NCBI GenBank assembly: GCA_963839925.1
Contig: CAWIWV010000001.1
Span: 372,001-436,000 of the forward strand
Source: Bog-756 sp963839925
Lineage (GTDB): Bacteria > Actinomycetota > Acidimicrobiia > Acidimicrobiales > RAAP-2
Direction of reading: 5' to 3'
Length of the DNA: 64,000 bases
Shown: positions 20,700 through 30,105 of the stretch, piece after piece
Numbering within the stretch: position 1 is the first letter of the stretch
How the letters are laid out: each line of letters starts with the position of its first letter
Program-made: the position numbers and the translations under genes
Notes under the pieces: generated by a model
The model's database searches: none
The model's input: only the letters and a program-made list of their open reading frames with translations
Told to the model about the DNA's origin: nothing

Positions 20700-21456
20700 A
20701 TGAGGGATGCAGGTGACAACGGTCGAGCCGTTATTGTCATTCAGGCCCGTGTGACATCGACTCGGCTCCCGGGGAAAGATTCTGCTCCCGTTGGGTGGAA
20801 AATCCCTCCTTTCCCGAGTGATTGAGCGCGCACGCGCCATTCCCGGTGTTGACGGTGTCGTCGTCGCGGCCCCGAAGGGCCCGGAGCACAACACGATCGC
20901 CGAGATCGTCGAACGACACCAAGGAGTCATGCTCGTCCGCGGATCGGAATCTGACCTGCTGGAACGGACACTGGTGGCCGCCAGGGCTGCTGGAGCCGAT
21001 GTCGTTGTGCGGGTGACCTCCGACTGCCCGTGCATCGATCCGGCGGTGAGTGGGGCAGTGCTCGCAGCATTTCGGGCTGCGCCCGTTGTGTACGCCCGGA
21101 CGGATTTTACGCGGGGTTATCCGCACGGCCTCGACACCGAGGTGGTCGCGGTTTCGGCTCTTGAGGACGCTTCCGGCCGTGGGCCGGACGACTACGAACG
21201 GGAGCACGCCACGCCGTTCATATGGCGGAGACCGGATCTGTACCCCGCAGTTCATCTCCTGGGGTTGCCAGACCGCCGGCATTGGCGCCTGACCGTTGAC
21301 GAGCCGGAGGACTACCAGCTCATCAAGGAGATCTACGACGATATCGGTACGTCTCGGCCGATGTTCGGACTCGACGACCTCGTCGAGCTGTTCGGCGGCG
21401 ACCGGAGCTACTCGCCATCAACCAGTCGGTGGTCCCAACGCCCTACGTCGGGTTAA
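20700..21456 (+). CDS. Cytidylyltransferase (SpsF / CMP-nonulosonate synthetase-like), one frameshift
   Basis: The start ATG 20700 (ATG 20694 also possible) leads to 'AVIVIQARVTSTRLPGK', the nucleotide-binding signature of SpsF and NeuA-type cytidylyltransferases. One extra base near 20778 shifts into 'ILLPLGGKSLLSRVIERARA', continuing cleanly through 'VVRVTSDCPCIDP' (metal/CTP site), 'GLDTEVV', 'REHATPFIW' and 'WRLTVDEPEDYQLI'. It should activate the nonulosonic acid as its CMP-sugar, the PseF step. It ends the plus-strand run begun by PseI. SpsF proteins are not always CMP-sugar synthases, so the substrate is inferred from context. Confidence 0.8.
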
Positions 21457-21660
21457 CGCCACAGAGGGAGGAGATGGGGCTGAGCGGATGTGTGTCCTGA
21501 AGGCGAGCGAGGACGTCCAGAAGGTCGTTCCCCCCAACCGTGGTGTGCCAGCTATGGAGGGAGACCCTCCGAGGCCCCACCGACCCGAAGGATCTATCTT
21601 TAACTTCGGCTGGGCCCGAGACTGCGGGAGAAGTGACTAGTGAGTCGCTGAGCCTCACCC

Positions 21661-22127
21661 TCAGCCATCCACAACACCGCGACCACGCTCACCGGCTTCG
21701 AGGAGCCGGCCGATCTCCGCGACCTCCTTGTCCACCGAGCGGGCGAACCACGGCGGGCCACCATATCGTGCAGCCAGCCGAGTGGGCCGTGCCCGAGATC
21801 GAGCTCCTCGGCATGACGGATCCTGGTCCCCCGTCTACAGCTTCGATCTCGAACCAGGCGTGGAGACTCCGGGGAACGCCGTGTTCGAGCGTGACGTCGA
21901 TCATCTGGGGCCGTTCCCAACGGTACCGGGTGATGACCGATCCGCGGCAGTCGACCGAGGAACTTGCCATCCTCCCGTGCCAGCATGCCGTCGGGAGTGG
22001 CCGCCAGCTTGGTCACCCAGACCATCTTCGTATCGGCCTTGGTGTACTGCGCCGGATCGAGTACGAAGTCGAACGCCTCTTCGGGGGTCACACCTTTGGC
22101 CACCGTTTCGCCTTCGCCTCTGACCAT
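21661..22127 (-). CDS. SRPBCC (START/Bet v1-like) family protein, frameshifted
   Basis: It begins 'EGETVAKGVTPEEAFDFVLDPAQYTKADTK', typical of polyketide-cyclase/SRPBCC lipid-binding proteins, and continues in a second frame with 'SVITRYRWERPQMIDVTLE' and 'LHAWFEIEAVDGGT', returning to 'WFARSVDKEVAEIGRLLEAGE' before TGA at 21661-21663. The whole is about 155 residues, the usual size. The fold binds small hydrophobic ligands in a cavity; no specific role is visible. It closes the frameshift-rich part of the window. Confidence 0.68.
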
Positions 22128-22278
22128 GTCCGCCCTTCGTCCCCAGTGGCCTGTCCCGGGAGGTTCCGACCGGCTAGCACTGACGATCCGTCGCAGCGCA
22201 GGCTATCTCGACGTTGAGACGGCGACCGCCGGCGGGCGAATCAAAGGGGGCCTCGTTGGGTTGCCGACCGGTGCCGGG

Positions 22279-23091
22279 CTAACCGGTAGAGGCGATGCGG
22301 CGCATGGCCCTCTGGTAGGCGACGGGCGCCAGGGTCCGCGCCATGGGCGCGAGCAGCGGCAACCAGGCCGCATTGATGTCGATCTTCGGACCACCCATCC
22401 GGTCGGCGACCAGCGCTGCCACCCCATCGGCAGTGCGTCGCACCATCTTCGGGGGAAGCGATCCTCCGTCCTCGTGGCCCGACAGTCCCATCGCGGTCGG
22501 GACCCAACCCGGATAAAGGGTATGGACTGACACGCCTCGAGCGCTTGCCTCATAAGCCACCGATTCGGTGAAGGCTGAGATCGCCGCTTTCGAAGCGGCA
22601 TACGCTCCTTGCTTGGGCTCCGGAGCGCGGACCGTGTCCGACGAGACGTTGACCACGATGCCCGACCCGCGCTCGATCATGCCGGGCAGGACGGCGAGAG
22701 TTCCCGCAACCACCGAAAAGAAGTTGACGTCGAACACCTCGCGCACCGTGGCTTCATCCCCGCCCGGAACGGGAAGCATCAGATCGATCCCCGCATTGTT
22801 GATCAGGATGTCGATCCGTCCGCGGGCTTCCTCGATGCGGCTGAGGGCGCCGCGGAATTCCTCGGTGTCGCTCACGTCGCACTCTTCGGTCGAGCTACCG
22901 GGCGACCGACCTGTGAGCTCGGCCTGTAGCTCGTCGAGGAGCGGGCGACTGCGGGCAAGTCCGACCACCGACGCACCCCGGTCGGCGAAGGTAAGCGACA
23001 ACGCCCGGCCGATACCTGAGGAAGCGCCGGTCACGACTGCGACCTTGCCGTCGTAGCGCTTCCCACGCCCATCTTTGTGTCCTCGGGTCAT
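22279..23091 (-). CDS. Short-chain dehydrogenase/reductase (SDR)
   Basis: A clean 270-residue classical SDR. The cofactor loop is 'VVTGASSGIGRAL', followed by 'CDVSD', 'LINNAGIDL', the catalytic Ser in 'VNVSSDT' and the YxxxK pair in 'YAASKAA'. An acidic or hydrophobic residue is not obvious after strand 2 ('VGLARSR'), and the Arg there favours NADP(H). The C-terminal extension 'WLPLLAPMARTLAPVAYQRAMRR' resembles SDRs linked to lipid metabolism. Substrate unknown. It is divergent from the lipoprotein gene at 23.2 kb. Confidence 0.88.
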   Translation of the reverse strand: MTRGHKDGRGKRYDGKVAVVTGASSGIGRALSLTFADRGASVVGLARSRPLLDELQAELTGRSPGSSTEECDVSDTEEFRGALSRIEEARGRIDILINNAGIDLMLPVPGGDEATVREVFDVNFFSVVAGTLAVLPGMIERGSGIVVNVSSDTVRAPEPKQGAYAASKAAISAFTESVAYEASARGVSVHTLYPGWVPTAMGLSGHEDGGSLPPKMVRRTADGVAALVADRMGGPKIDINAAWLPLLAPMARTLAPVAYQRAMRRIASTG

Positions 23092-23218
23092 GGTCGGAAC
23101 CTATCCGGCGGCGAGACGAGGCGCGCATGCCCGGGGGTCCGCCGGCGTTCGCGATCCCGCCCAGCGCAAGCCGTGCAGGGCAGGAGCCCAGCTCCTACTA
23201 TGCGGTGTACCTGACGTG

Positions 23219-24610
23219 ATGCGGCAACAGATGGGGGAGCACGTGCGATTCAGGGGGAGCCTTGCGGTGGCCGCCGCGGCATTGTGTGGCGGCGTTCTGG
23301 TGTCAGCCTGCTCGTCCGGAGGCTCGGCGACACCGTCGACCCAGTCGACGTCGACCGGAGCCAGCGTGCCGTTCGTCGCCGGCGGAAAGTCGCATGCGAG
23401 CTACCTCGTCTACTGGGACCAGAACGAGGAGGTGGACTTCCTGTCCATGCCCTCCGGCGTCCAAGCGCAGCTCCTGCCGGCGTGGGACCTGAACGGCCAG
23501 ATGTGCATCCTCAAAGACGGCCGATTTGTCGGGGGCTACGACCCGACGCTGCCGAACCAGGACAACAACGGCAGTGCCAAGCCGTACAAGCAGCCACCTG
23601 ACGGCGAGGAGCTCGACGAGCCCAACGGATCCTTCAGCGGGCAGACGCTGTACGTCCCCGGGCACTACAAGTTGCCGGGCGAGACCATCGGCAGTGACTC
23701 GCCCCCCACCTCCAACGGGGTGTTCAACAACAACCAGACCTACACGGGCTGTGCGATCGACAAGGCGGGCAACGTCTTCGGGAACGACATCGCAACCGCA
23801 CAGGGCGACTTCCCCCCACCGAGCAGCGGGCGCCTGGTCGAGTGGTTCGCACCCAGCTACACCACCTCTTGCATCATCTACGGCCCGACGACGGGCGGCA
23901 CCGGACCACACCACACCGACGGGAGCGGAGGCCTCGCCCAACCGGGGATGATGACCCTCGCCGACAACGGCGACGTCCTGGTCCCGAACGTCGGCACGTC
24001 CAGCGTGCTCCGGTTCGCCGCTTCGTCGATGCCGACGAGCGCTGCGCAGTGTCCGGGTGGTGTCTACCCCCGGAGCAAAGTCGGCCTTTCGACCTTCGTT
24101 GCGAATGTGCCGTTCGCCGCCGGTGTCGCGAAGGACCCGACCTGCAACTGCTTCGCGGTCAGCACGTACATCGGGAATCCGGCGATCCGCTGGGTCACCG
24201 ACACCGGCCAGCCCGAGCCCGGGCGCGGCTCGGTACCCGGGACGACGATCGCCGACCTCGGCAAGAGCCCCGGTCAGTACAACCCGTTCGGGATGGCGTT
24301 CGCCCCCGACGGAACCCTGTACTTCATCGACATCCACGTGGCATGTTCCGGACCCCTCACCGGCTGCGGTCCGGCGAACTACGGCGGGCGGGTGATGCGG
24401 GTGACCTTCACCAACGGCCAGCCTTCGGCGCCGGTTGCCGTTGCCACCGGGTTCGACTTCCCGACCAGCGTCACCGTGTGCGTTCCCTCCAAGCAGGTGT
24501 GCCCGTATCCGACCGGAGCACTGGTCAAGCCGCTGTCGGGTCCCTCGGAGAATCCCGCACCCGACAAGGGCCCACCGACTGATGCTCCGGCGAAGGCCGG
24601 CTTTGGCTGA
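23219..24610 (+). CDS. Secreted lipoprotein with beta-propeller-like body
   Basis: A hydrophobic signal 'LAVAAAALCGGVLVSACSS' ends in a lipobox (LVSAC), so the mature protein should be lipid-anchored outside the cell. A Ser/Thr-rich linker follows, then repeated segments such as 'GVAKDPTCNCFAVSTY', 'NPFGMAFAPDGTLYFIDIH' and 'GRVMRVTF', reminiscent of NHL or SMP-30 type propeller blades. Candidate starts are ATG 23219, ATG 23231 and GTG 23243; 23219 is given. The stop is 12 bp from the next lipoprotein gene, so the two are probably co-transcribed. Function unknown. Confidence 0.75.
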   Translation: MRQQMGEHVRFRGSLAVAAAALCGGVLVSACSSGGSATPSTQSTSTGASVPFVAGGKSHASYLVYWDQNEEVDFLSMPSGVQAQLLPAWDLNGQMCILKDGRFVGGYDPTLPNQDNNGSAKPYKQPPDGEELDEPNGSFSGQTLYVPGHYKLPGETIGSDSPPTSNGVFNNNQTYTGCAIDKAGNVFGNDIATAQGDFPPPSSGRLVEWFAPSYTTSCIIYGPTTGGTGPHHTDGSGGLAQPGMMTLADNGDVLVPNVGTSSVLRFAASSMPTSAAQCPGGVYPRSKVGLSTFVANVPFAAGVAKDPTCNCFAVSTYIGNPAIRWVTDTGQPEPGRGSVPGTTIADLGKSPGQYNPFGMAFAPDGTLYFIDIHVACSGPLTGCGPANYGGRVMRVTFTNGQPSAPVAVATGFDFPTSVTVCVPSKQVCPYPTGALVKPLSGPSENPAPDKGPPTDAPAKAGFG

Positions 24611-24622
24611 GCGCGCTCGATC

Positions 24623-26206
24623 ATGACCGGAGTGAAGATGGGGGCGACGACCCGGTGGGTGCGCCGCGTGCGAGGTCCACTGGCTTGTCTTGCGTTCGTC
24701 CTTGTGGTGGCGGCCGGATGCGGAGGTTCAGCGGCACCCTCGTCTGTCACCGGGCCGAATGCGCCGATTTCGGCCGGGCCTTGGGACTGGCCGACCTACG
24801 GACACGACGCCCAGCACACCTTCCACGGGCGGACCACGCTCACCCAAACGACCGCGAAGCGCCTCAAGGTGGCCTGGTACTTCCCCACGGCTGACATCGT
24901 GACCGCCACCCCGACCGTGGTCCACGGGACCGTCTACGTCGGCTCATGGGACGGCTACTTCTATGCCGTGAATCTCGAGACAGGGGCGCTTCGTTGGAAG
25001 TATCAGCTGACCGCCCAGGATGCGATCACCCCGTACCCCGGCGAGAATCCGCGTGACAACACCTCCGACGGCGGATTGGTCACCTCGTCGGCCTGGTACG
25101 AAGAGGGAAACGGCACTCGTCCGAATCTGGTGATCTTCGGCGGGGGCTTCACCTTGTACGCGCTCAACGCGGAAACCGGTGCGCTGTACTGGCGCCACGC
25201 CTACGACGGTCGCCCTGAGCTCGGTCCGATGCCGGACAAAGACGGCACCAGAATTTTTTCGTCCCCCGTCGTCGTCGGCAACGACGTCATCTTCGGCGTC
25301 GACGTCGACGGTCAGAACGGTGAACGGGGCTACATCGGTGCGGCCAACCTCGAGACCGGTCATCCGGTCTGGTTGTTCCAGACCGACGCCAACTCGGCCG
25401 ACGTGCCCCTCAACAATGGCTGCGGAAGCGTCTGGTCGTCGGGAACCGTGCTGCCCAAGCTCGGGCTCATCGTGTTCGACGTCGCGGACTGCGACTTCTC
25501 CAATGTCGGCGGCATGGCGGATTCGGTGATCGCTCTGCACAGCGCCACCGGGAGACTGGCATGGGTCTACCGGCCGCCGCTCCCGTCTCTCCAATGCGAT
25601 TGGGACTTCGGAGCGACCGCAAATGCCGGAGTCGACGCGCAGGGAGCCGCAAGCTTCCTCGGTGTGGGTGGCAAGGATGGGACCTACTACTCACTGGATC
25701 CAGCCACCGGGCATCTTCGCTGGTCGACCAACGTCGTCTTCGGGGGATTTGCCGGCGGGTTCATCGCCACTACCGCCTACGACGGTCAGCGGGTCTACGG
25801 CTCGACCGCCCTCGGCGACTCCGGGCGTTTCGAAAAGGACATCCAGATCCTTTGCGACCCGAGCAACCCGCGGGACACGCTGACCCAGGAGCCGACCGTG
25901 CATGCGTTCGTCGCCTCCAACGGAGCCATCGCGTGGCAAGCCGACCACGCCGCCTCGTTCGCACCGACCACCGTCGGAGGCGGGATGACTTTCAACGGGC
26001 CGGGGTTGGACGGGAACGTCCTGATGGTCCGTGACGCCGCCACCGGCCGGCTCATCGACAACGCGCCGGTCCCGGGGCCGATCTGGTCGGGTATCGCAAC
26101 AGTGGGCGACTCGCTGGTGACCGGCATCGGCTCGACCTACTCTGCTCACCCCGGCGGGATCGCGGCGATCACCCCCGGCGGGGCGCGCCCGGTCGTGCCG
26201 CAGTAG
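24623..26206 (+). CDS. Lipoprotein with PQQ-type beta-propeller (PQQ-dehydrogenase-like)
   Basis: 527 residues. The N-terminus has a lipoprotein signal ending 'LVVAAGCGGS'. The body contains several blade-like repeats: 'GTVYVGSWDGYFYAVNLETGALRWKY', 'FTLYALNAETGALYWRH', 'GYIGAANLETGHPVWLF', 'TYYSLDPATGHLRW' and 'HAFVASNGAIAWQ'. These tryptophan-docking motifs define PQQ-binding-like WD40 propellers such as alcohol and polyvinyl-alcohol dehydrogenases. Whether PQQ is bound, or the propeller is structural, cannot be told. It probably works outside the membrane with the preceding lipoprotein. Confidence 0.82.
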   Translation: MTGVKMGATTRWVRRVRGPLACLAFVLVVAAGCGGSAAPSSVTGPNAPISAGPWDWPTYGHDAQHTFHGRTTLTQTTAKRLKVAWYFPTADIVTATPTVVHGTVYVGSWDGYFYAVNLETGALRWKYQLTAQDAITPYPGENPRDNTSDGGLVTSSAWYEEGNGTRPNLVIFGGGFTLYALNAETGALYWRHAYDGRPELGPMPDKDGTRIFSSPVVVGNDVIFGVDVDGQNGERGYIGAANLETGHPVWLFQTDANSADVPLNNGCGSVWSSGTVLPKLGLIVFDVADCDFSNVGGMADSVIALHSATGRLAWVYRPPLPSLQCDWDFGATANAGVDAQGAASFLGVGGKDGTYYSLDPATGHLRWSTNVVFGGFAGGFIATTAYDGQRVYGSTALGDSGRFEKDIQILCDPSNPRDTLTQEPTVHAFVASNGAIAWQADHAASFAPTTVGGGMTFNGPGLDGNVLMVRDAATGRLIDNAPVPGPIWSGIATVGDSLVTGIGSTYSAHPGGIAAITPGGARPVVPQ

Positions 26207-26245
26207 TTCCCGCCGAGCCGAGCTCGACCGCAGCCCGGAGGGGTC

Positions 26246-27043
<798 letters not shown>

Positions 27044-27091
27044 GCTGCTGTAGGTTGCGGCGAGGGGCGGTCCGGAGAGGATGAATCGAAG

Positions 27092-27967
27092 ATGGCGATG
27101 CCGAAAGACGTTGGCGTGGTGGACACCATGGTGGGGTTCCCGCACCCCGACATGAAGCAGGCCTACCGGTTCATCACCCGCCAGACCAAGGACGCCGAGT
27201 CGAAGGAGCAGTTCGAGTTCCCGGTCGAGTACATCTTCAAGGACGTCCCGGGGAAGGAGCTCAAGGGTTCCGCCGACCCGATCGGAGTGACCCTTCGCGA
27301 GATGGACCTGTGGGGCATCGAAAAGGGACTGATCGGCGTGGACGACCCGTCGGGCACGGCGGCCGAAGCGTTGCGACTGTTCCCCGATCGGTTCATTCCC
27401 TGTGCCAACCCCGACCCCAACCACGGGATGGAGGGGATCAGGCGATTGGTCGACCAGTACGAGACCCACGGGATCCGAGCGGTCGGGATCTTCCCTGCGG
27501 GCACCTTCCCCCAGGTTCCGATCAACGACAAGAAGATGTACCCGATCTACGCCAAATGCGTGGAGCTGGGGATTCCGGTCTTCTGCTGTGCCGGCATCCC
27601 CGGTCCCCGGCTCAAAGCGGCATGTCAGCACGTCGAGTTGATCGACGAGGTCATGTTCGACTTCCCCGAGCTGGTCTTCGTGACCAGGCACGGTTGCGAA
27701 CCGTGGACCGATCTCGCGGTCAAGCTCATGCTCAAGTGGCCGGGTCTCCACTATTCGACCAGTGCGTTCGCCCCCAAGTACTACCCGCAGGCGATCATCG
27801 ACTACGCCAACACCCGCGGAGCGGACAAGATCATTTTCGCCGGTTACTTCCCGATGGGGCTCTCGTTCGAGCGGATCATGACCGAGCTCCCGAACGTCGG
27901 CTTCAAGGACGAGGTCTGGCCGAAGTTCCTGCGCACCAATGCGATGAGGGTGCTCGGGTTGGAGTAG
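27092..27967 (+). CDS. Amidohydrolase family 2 (TIM-barrel) protein
   Basis: 291 residues from ATG 27092, preceded by GGAGAGG. It has the amidohydrolase-2 layout: 'GVTLREMDLWGIEKGLIG', 'RFIPCANPDPNHGMEGIRRL', 'GIRAVGIFPAGTFPQVPINDKKMYPIYAKCVELGIPV' and 'FVTRHGCEPWTDLAVKLM', ending with 'ADKIIFAGYFP'. The N-terminal HxH metal motif common in the family is absent ('VVDTMVGFPHPD'). Related proteins catalyse hydrolysis or decarboxylation of cyclic acids; the substrate here is unknown. Codon use and integrity are like its neighbours. Confidence 0.82.
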   Translation: MAMPKDVGVVDTMVGFPHPDMKQAYRFITRQTKDAESKEQFEFPVEYIFKDVPGKELKGSADPIGVTLREMDLWGIEKGLIGVDDPSGTAAEALRLFPDRFIPCANPDPNHGMEGIRRLVDQYETHGIRAVGIFPAGTFPQVPINDKKMYPIYAKCVELGIPVFCCAGIPGPRLKAACQHVELIDEVMFDFPELVFVTRHGCEPWTDLAVKLMLKWPGLHYSTSAFAPKYYPQAIIDYANTRGADKIIFAGYFPMGLSFERIMTELPNVGFKDEVWPKFLRTNAMRVLGLE

Positions 27968-28188
27968 CCGGATGTCCGGAGCAGGACGGCTCTCACCAGG
28001 GCGAACGGAGCGGGTTGAGACTCGTCGCCCGCGGGTGTAAGAACGTGACCCGACAGACAGGGGAGTGCCATTGACCCCGCCACGTGCGGGCTGTGTCGGC
28101 GCTGTCGTTCCCCGACCATCCACCACTGCGGAATGGCCTGTGGTTAGGGTTTTCTTCGCACGGAGCAGAGGTCGAGGAGCTGGTGCCT

Positions 28189-28917
28189 ATGATCCTTGTG
28201 ATCTTCATCGTGGCGGCATGGGCTGTGATCTTGACCCCGAGCCTCCTGAGGCGCCGTTCACGCACGGTTGGGGAGATCGGCTCCATCTCCCACTTCCATC
28301 GCCAGCTCCGGGTGCTCGAACACTCAGCGCCTGAGCCCATCGTCGCCCCCGCCTATCGGCTCCGTTCCTTCGGTGGCGGCTCCTCTTCCCAGCAATTTCC
28401 AGACGTGGCTTCCGTGCCGGTCCTCTCGGTCGTCGGAGCCAGCGAGCTACCCCGGCCCGCGCTCGCATTCCTCGGTGAGGATCCCGAGGAGACGGTTGAA
28501 CCGTCAGACGGTCTCGGTGCGGCCAGCAGCGAGCTGCCGAACGATGGAAGTCGTGCATTGCCTTCCCCGCTGCGCTCCAATCGGCCGGTCGGCACGGATC
28601 ACCGGTCGCGAGTGCTGAGACGCCGGCGCGACACACTCTCGATGCTGGTGGTGGCCGTCGTGGTCACCGCGCTGGTCGGATTCATCCCGGGAGCATCCGA
28701 TGTATGGATCCTCACCGCGCTATGCGGGATCGCCCTCGGCGCCTATGTCGCCATGCTGGTCAGGCTGCGCATGATGGCCGAAGAGCGCGAGCGCAAGCTC
28801 CACTATCTGACACCCAGGGATTCGGACGGTGGCGGTGCGATCGGACCCGAGATCCCGGTGTACATGAGCGGGCGTTACGCCCATCCTTCCAACCAGGCCC
28901 TCGCCGCGCACTCCTAG
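28189..28917 (+). CDS. Actinobacterial membrane protein of unknown function
   Basis: About 242 residues. The first helix is 'MILVIFIVAAWAVILTPSLLRRR', with AGGAG nine bases upstream of ATG 28189 (GTG 28183 is an alternative). A long polar, low-complexity middle follows, then two helices 'LSMLVVAVVVTALVGFIPG' and 'WILTALCGIALGAYVAMLVRLRM', with a charged C-terminus. The arrangement resembles a lineage-conserved protein of Actinobacteria, but no function is known to me. Membrane location is the only supported statement. Confidence 0.65.
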   Translation: MILVIFIVAAWAVILTPSLLRRRSRTVGEIGSISHFHRQLRVLEHSAPEPIVAPAYRLRSFGGGSSSQQFPDVASVPVLSVVGASELPRPALAFLGEDPEETVEPSDGLGAASSELPNDGSRALPSPLRSNRPVGTDHRSRVLRRRRDTLSMLVVAVVVTALVGFIPGASDVWILTALCGIALGAYVAMLVRLRMMAEERERKLHYLTPRDSDGGGAIGPEIPVYMSGRYAHPSNQALAAHS

Positions 28918-28930
28918 CACCGGTCTGCTG

Positions 28931-28962
28931 TCAGCCGCTCAGCCGCTCAGCCGGTCAGTCGG
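28931..28962. repeat. Four tandem degenerate 8-bp units
   Basis: TCAGCCGC, TCAGCCGC, TCAGCCGG and TCAGTCGG follow one another directly in the short gap between two convergent genes, running into the 3' end of the minus-strand gene. It may be replication slippage; no hairpin of terminator strength is obvious. Confidence 0.7.
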
Positions 28963-29227
28963 ACGGCGGACCCGTAAGAACCGGAGAGGACACGATGGCC
29001 GTGACCACCTTTCGACCAAGCCCCGAAACGTCGGCAAGTTGTCGAATTGACGCACCGGCGCGGTGGGCTACTCGGATCATGTCGTCGCGAAACTCCGATT
29101 CCCTTGCCGCCCGCGCCGCGCTGAGACCGACTACTGCCAGTGCAGCTCCAGCCTCCCCGGCTTCACCGGCTCTGTGCTTGTCCATGTCGGCAAGCGCCGC
29201 TGCTACTTCGGCATCGCTGTAGGTCAC
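28955..29227 (-). CDS. Small HTH-like protein
   Basis: 90 residues, mostly helical, Ala-rich in the first half ('EVAAALADMDKHRAGEAGEAGAAL'). The C-terminal half 'MIRVAHRAGASIRQLADVSGLGRKVVTAIV' has the spacing of a helix-turn-helix. GTG 29227 overlaps the stop of the upstream small gene as GTGA, so the pair is translated together. A small regulator or antitoxin-like DNA-binding protein is possible; no toxin fold is recognised in its partner. Confidence 0.55.
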   Translation of the reverse strand: MTYSDAEVAAALADMDKHRAGEAGEAGAALAVVGLSAARAARESEFRDDMIRVAHRAGASIRQLADVSGLGRKVVTAIVSSPVLTGPPSD

Positions 29228-29415
29228 AGCTCCTCCCTCAGTCCGAGAGCGAGCTTGTCGCGAATCGCCATCAGAAGTGCCACACGTGGCGATGTTTCGG
29301 CGCTCAATTCGGCGTGATTGAGATGTGCCAACGTCATCCCGAGTAGTTCGAGCGCCTCAACTCGTTCCAGCTCGACTCTGATCACTGGCTCTATTGTAGC
29401 CGTCCCTGGTCCCAT
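29224..29415 (-). CDS. Small protein of unknown function, partner of the HTH-like gene
   Basis: Up to 63 residues from ATG 29415; GTG 29385 gives a 53-residue form beginning at 'VIRVELERVEALELLG'. It is charged and predicted helical with no recognised domain. It overlaps the next gene by four bases. The longer start codon lies inside a strong hairpin (29401-29429), so either translation is controlled there or the shorter start is used. Confidence 0.45.
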   Translation of the reverse strand: MGPGTATIEPVIRVELERVEALELLGMTLAHLNHAELSAETSPRVALLMAIRDKLALGLREEL

Positions 29416-29429
29416 TGGGACCAGGGACG
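29401..29429. terminator. Perfect 13-bp hairpin, 3-base loop
   Basis: CGTCCCTGGTCCC, loop ATT, then its exact reverse complement. It lies 13 bp beyond the stop of the secreted-repeat gene on the minus strand and overlaps the start of the downstream small gene. No T-run follows on either strand, so it is a weak fit to a classical intrinsic terminator. It could be an RNA element or an operator palindrome. Confidence 0.6.
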
Positions 29430-29442
29430 TGCCTTGCCCCGT

Positions 29443-30057
29443 CTAGGGGCTAACCAGGTTGAGGGTTCCTCCGAAGCCACTCACCCCGTTGCCGTTGCCC
29501 ACTGACTCGATGTCCGTTTGGCTGAGCGGAAGGGGCTGCTCCTGGTTGTAGATGTAGAGAGGATGCCCGTTGTAGGTCACCTGGCGCTGTCCATCAGCCC
29601 GCCAGATCACCCCGACAGCGCCGGTGTTCACTCCGGACTGCTCGACGGGCGCTCCGACCGTGGTCACCGGGATGAACTCTCTGGCGCAGGCCCCGTAGCA
29701 GTTGCTTCGCCACGGCCGGTCACCGCTGAAGGTGTACACCGCGACCGGCACACCGCCGCTGGGCAGTCCGATATTGGGGAGCATCTCGGTGGCCAACGTG
29801 TTGCCGGTGAAGTCGCTTCCGGTGGTCGAGCTGAGGACCGAAAGGTTGGCTGGGCCGGCATCGGGGTTCCCGTTGGGGCCCACCAGGTCACACGCGGTCT
29901 GCCAGGGATCAAGAAACGGTCCGACCGTTTCGAAGAAGTCCTCGCCGAAGAATGAGTTCGGTCCTGGGTCGAACAGATAGAGAGGATGACCCCCGTAGGT
30001 CACCTGAAACGTTCCGAGGTCGGCTCGGTAGACGGACCCGAGCAGCCAGGGGTTCAC
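29443..30057 (-). CDS. Secreted-repeat protein (Lipoprotein_15-like), N-terminus missing
   Basis: 204 residues from GTG 30057. Two copies of the family's repeat are visible: 'GTFQVTYGGHPLYLFDPGPNSFFGEDF' and 'GQRQVTYNGHPLYIYNQEQPLP', each with the 'VTYxGHPLY' core, plus 'WRSNCYGACAREFIPVTT'. Members of this family are normally exported lipoproteins, but no signal peptide is present. The frame remains similar-looking upstream ('AAFTTSGPPVAGPG') until an in-frame TAG at about 30106. The gene has therefore probably lost its 5' end. Confidence 0.7.
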   Translation of the reverse strand: MNPWLLGSVYRADLGTFQVTYGGHPLYLFDPGPNSFFGEDFFETVGPFLDPWQTACDLVGPNGNPDAGPANLSVLSSTTGSDFTGNTLATEMLPNIGLPSGGVPVAVYTFSGDRPWRSNCYGACAREFIPVTTVGAPVEQSGVNTGAVGVIWRADGQRQVTYNGHPLYIYNQEQPLPLSQTDIESVGNGNGVSGFGGTLNLVSP

Positions 30058-30105
30058 CCCTGGGCCGGCGACCGGTGGGCCGCTGGTGGTGAAGGCCGCA
30101 ACCGT

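Noticed and set aside
21457..21660. Small plus-strand frames after the cytidylyltransferase
   Set aside because: Short, low-complexity and Pro/Arg-rich with no similarity; treated as intergenic.
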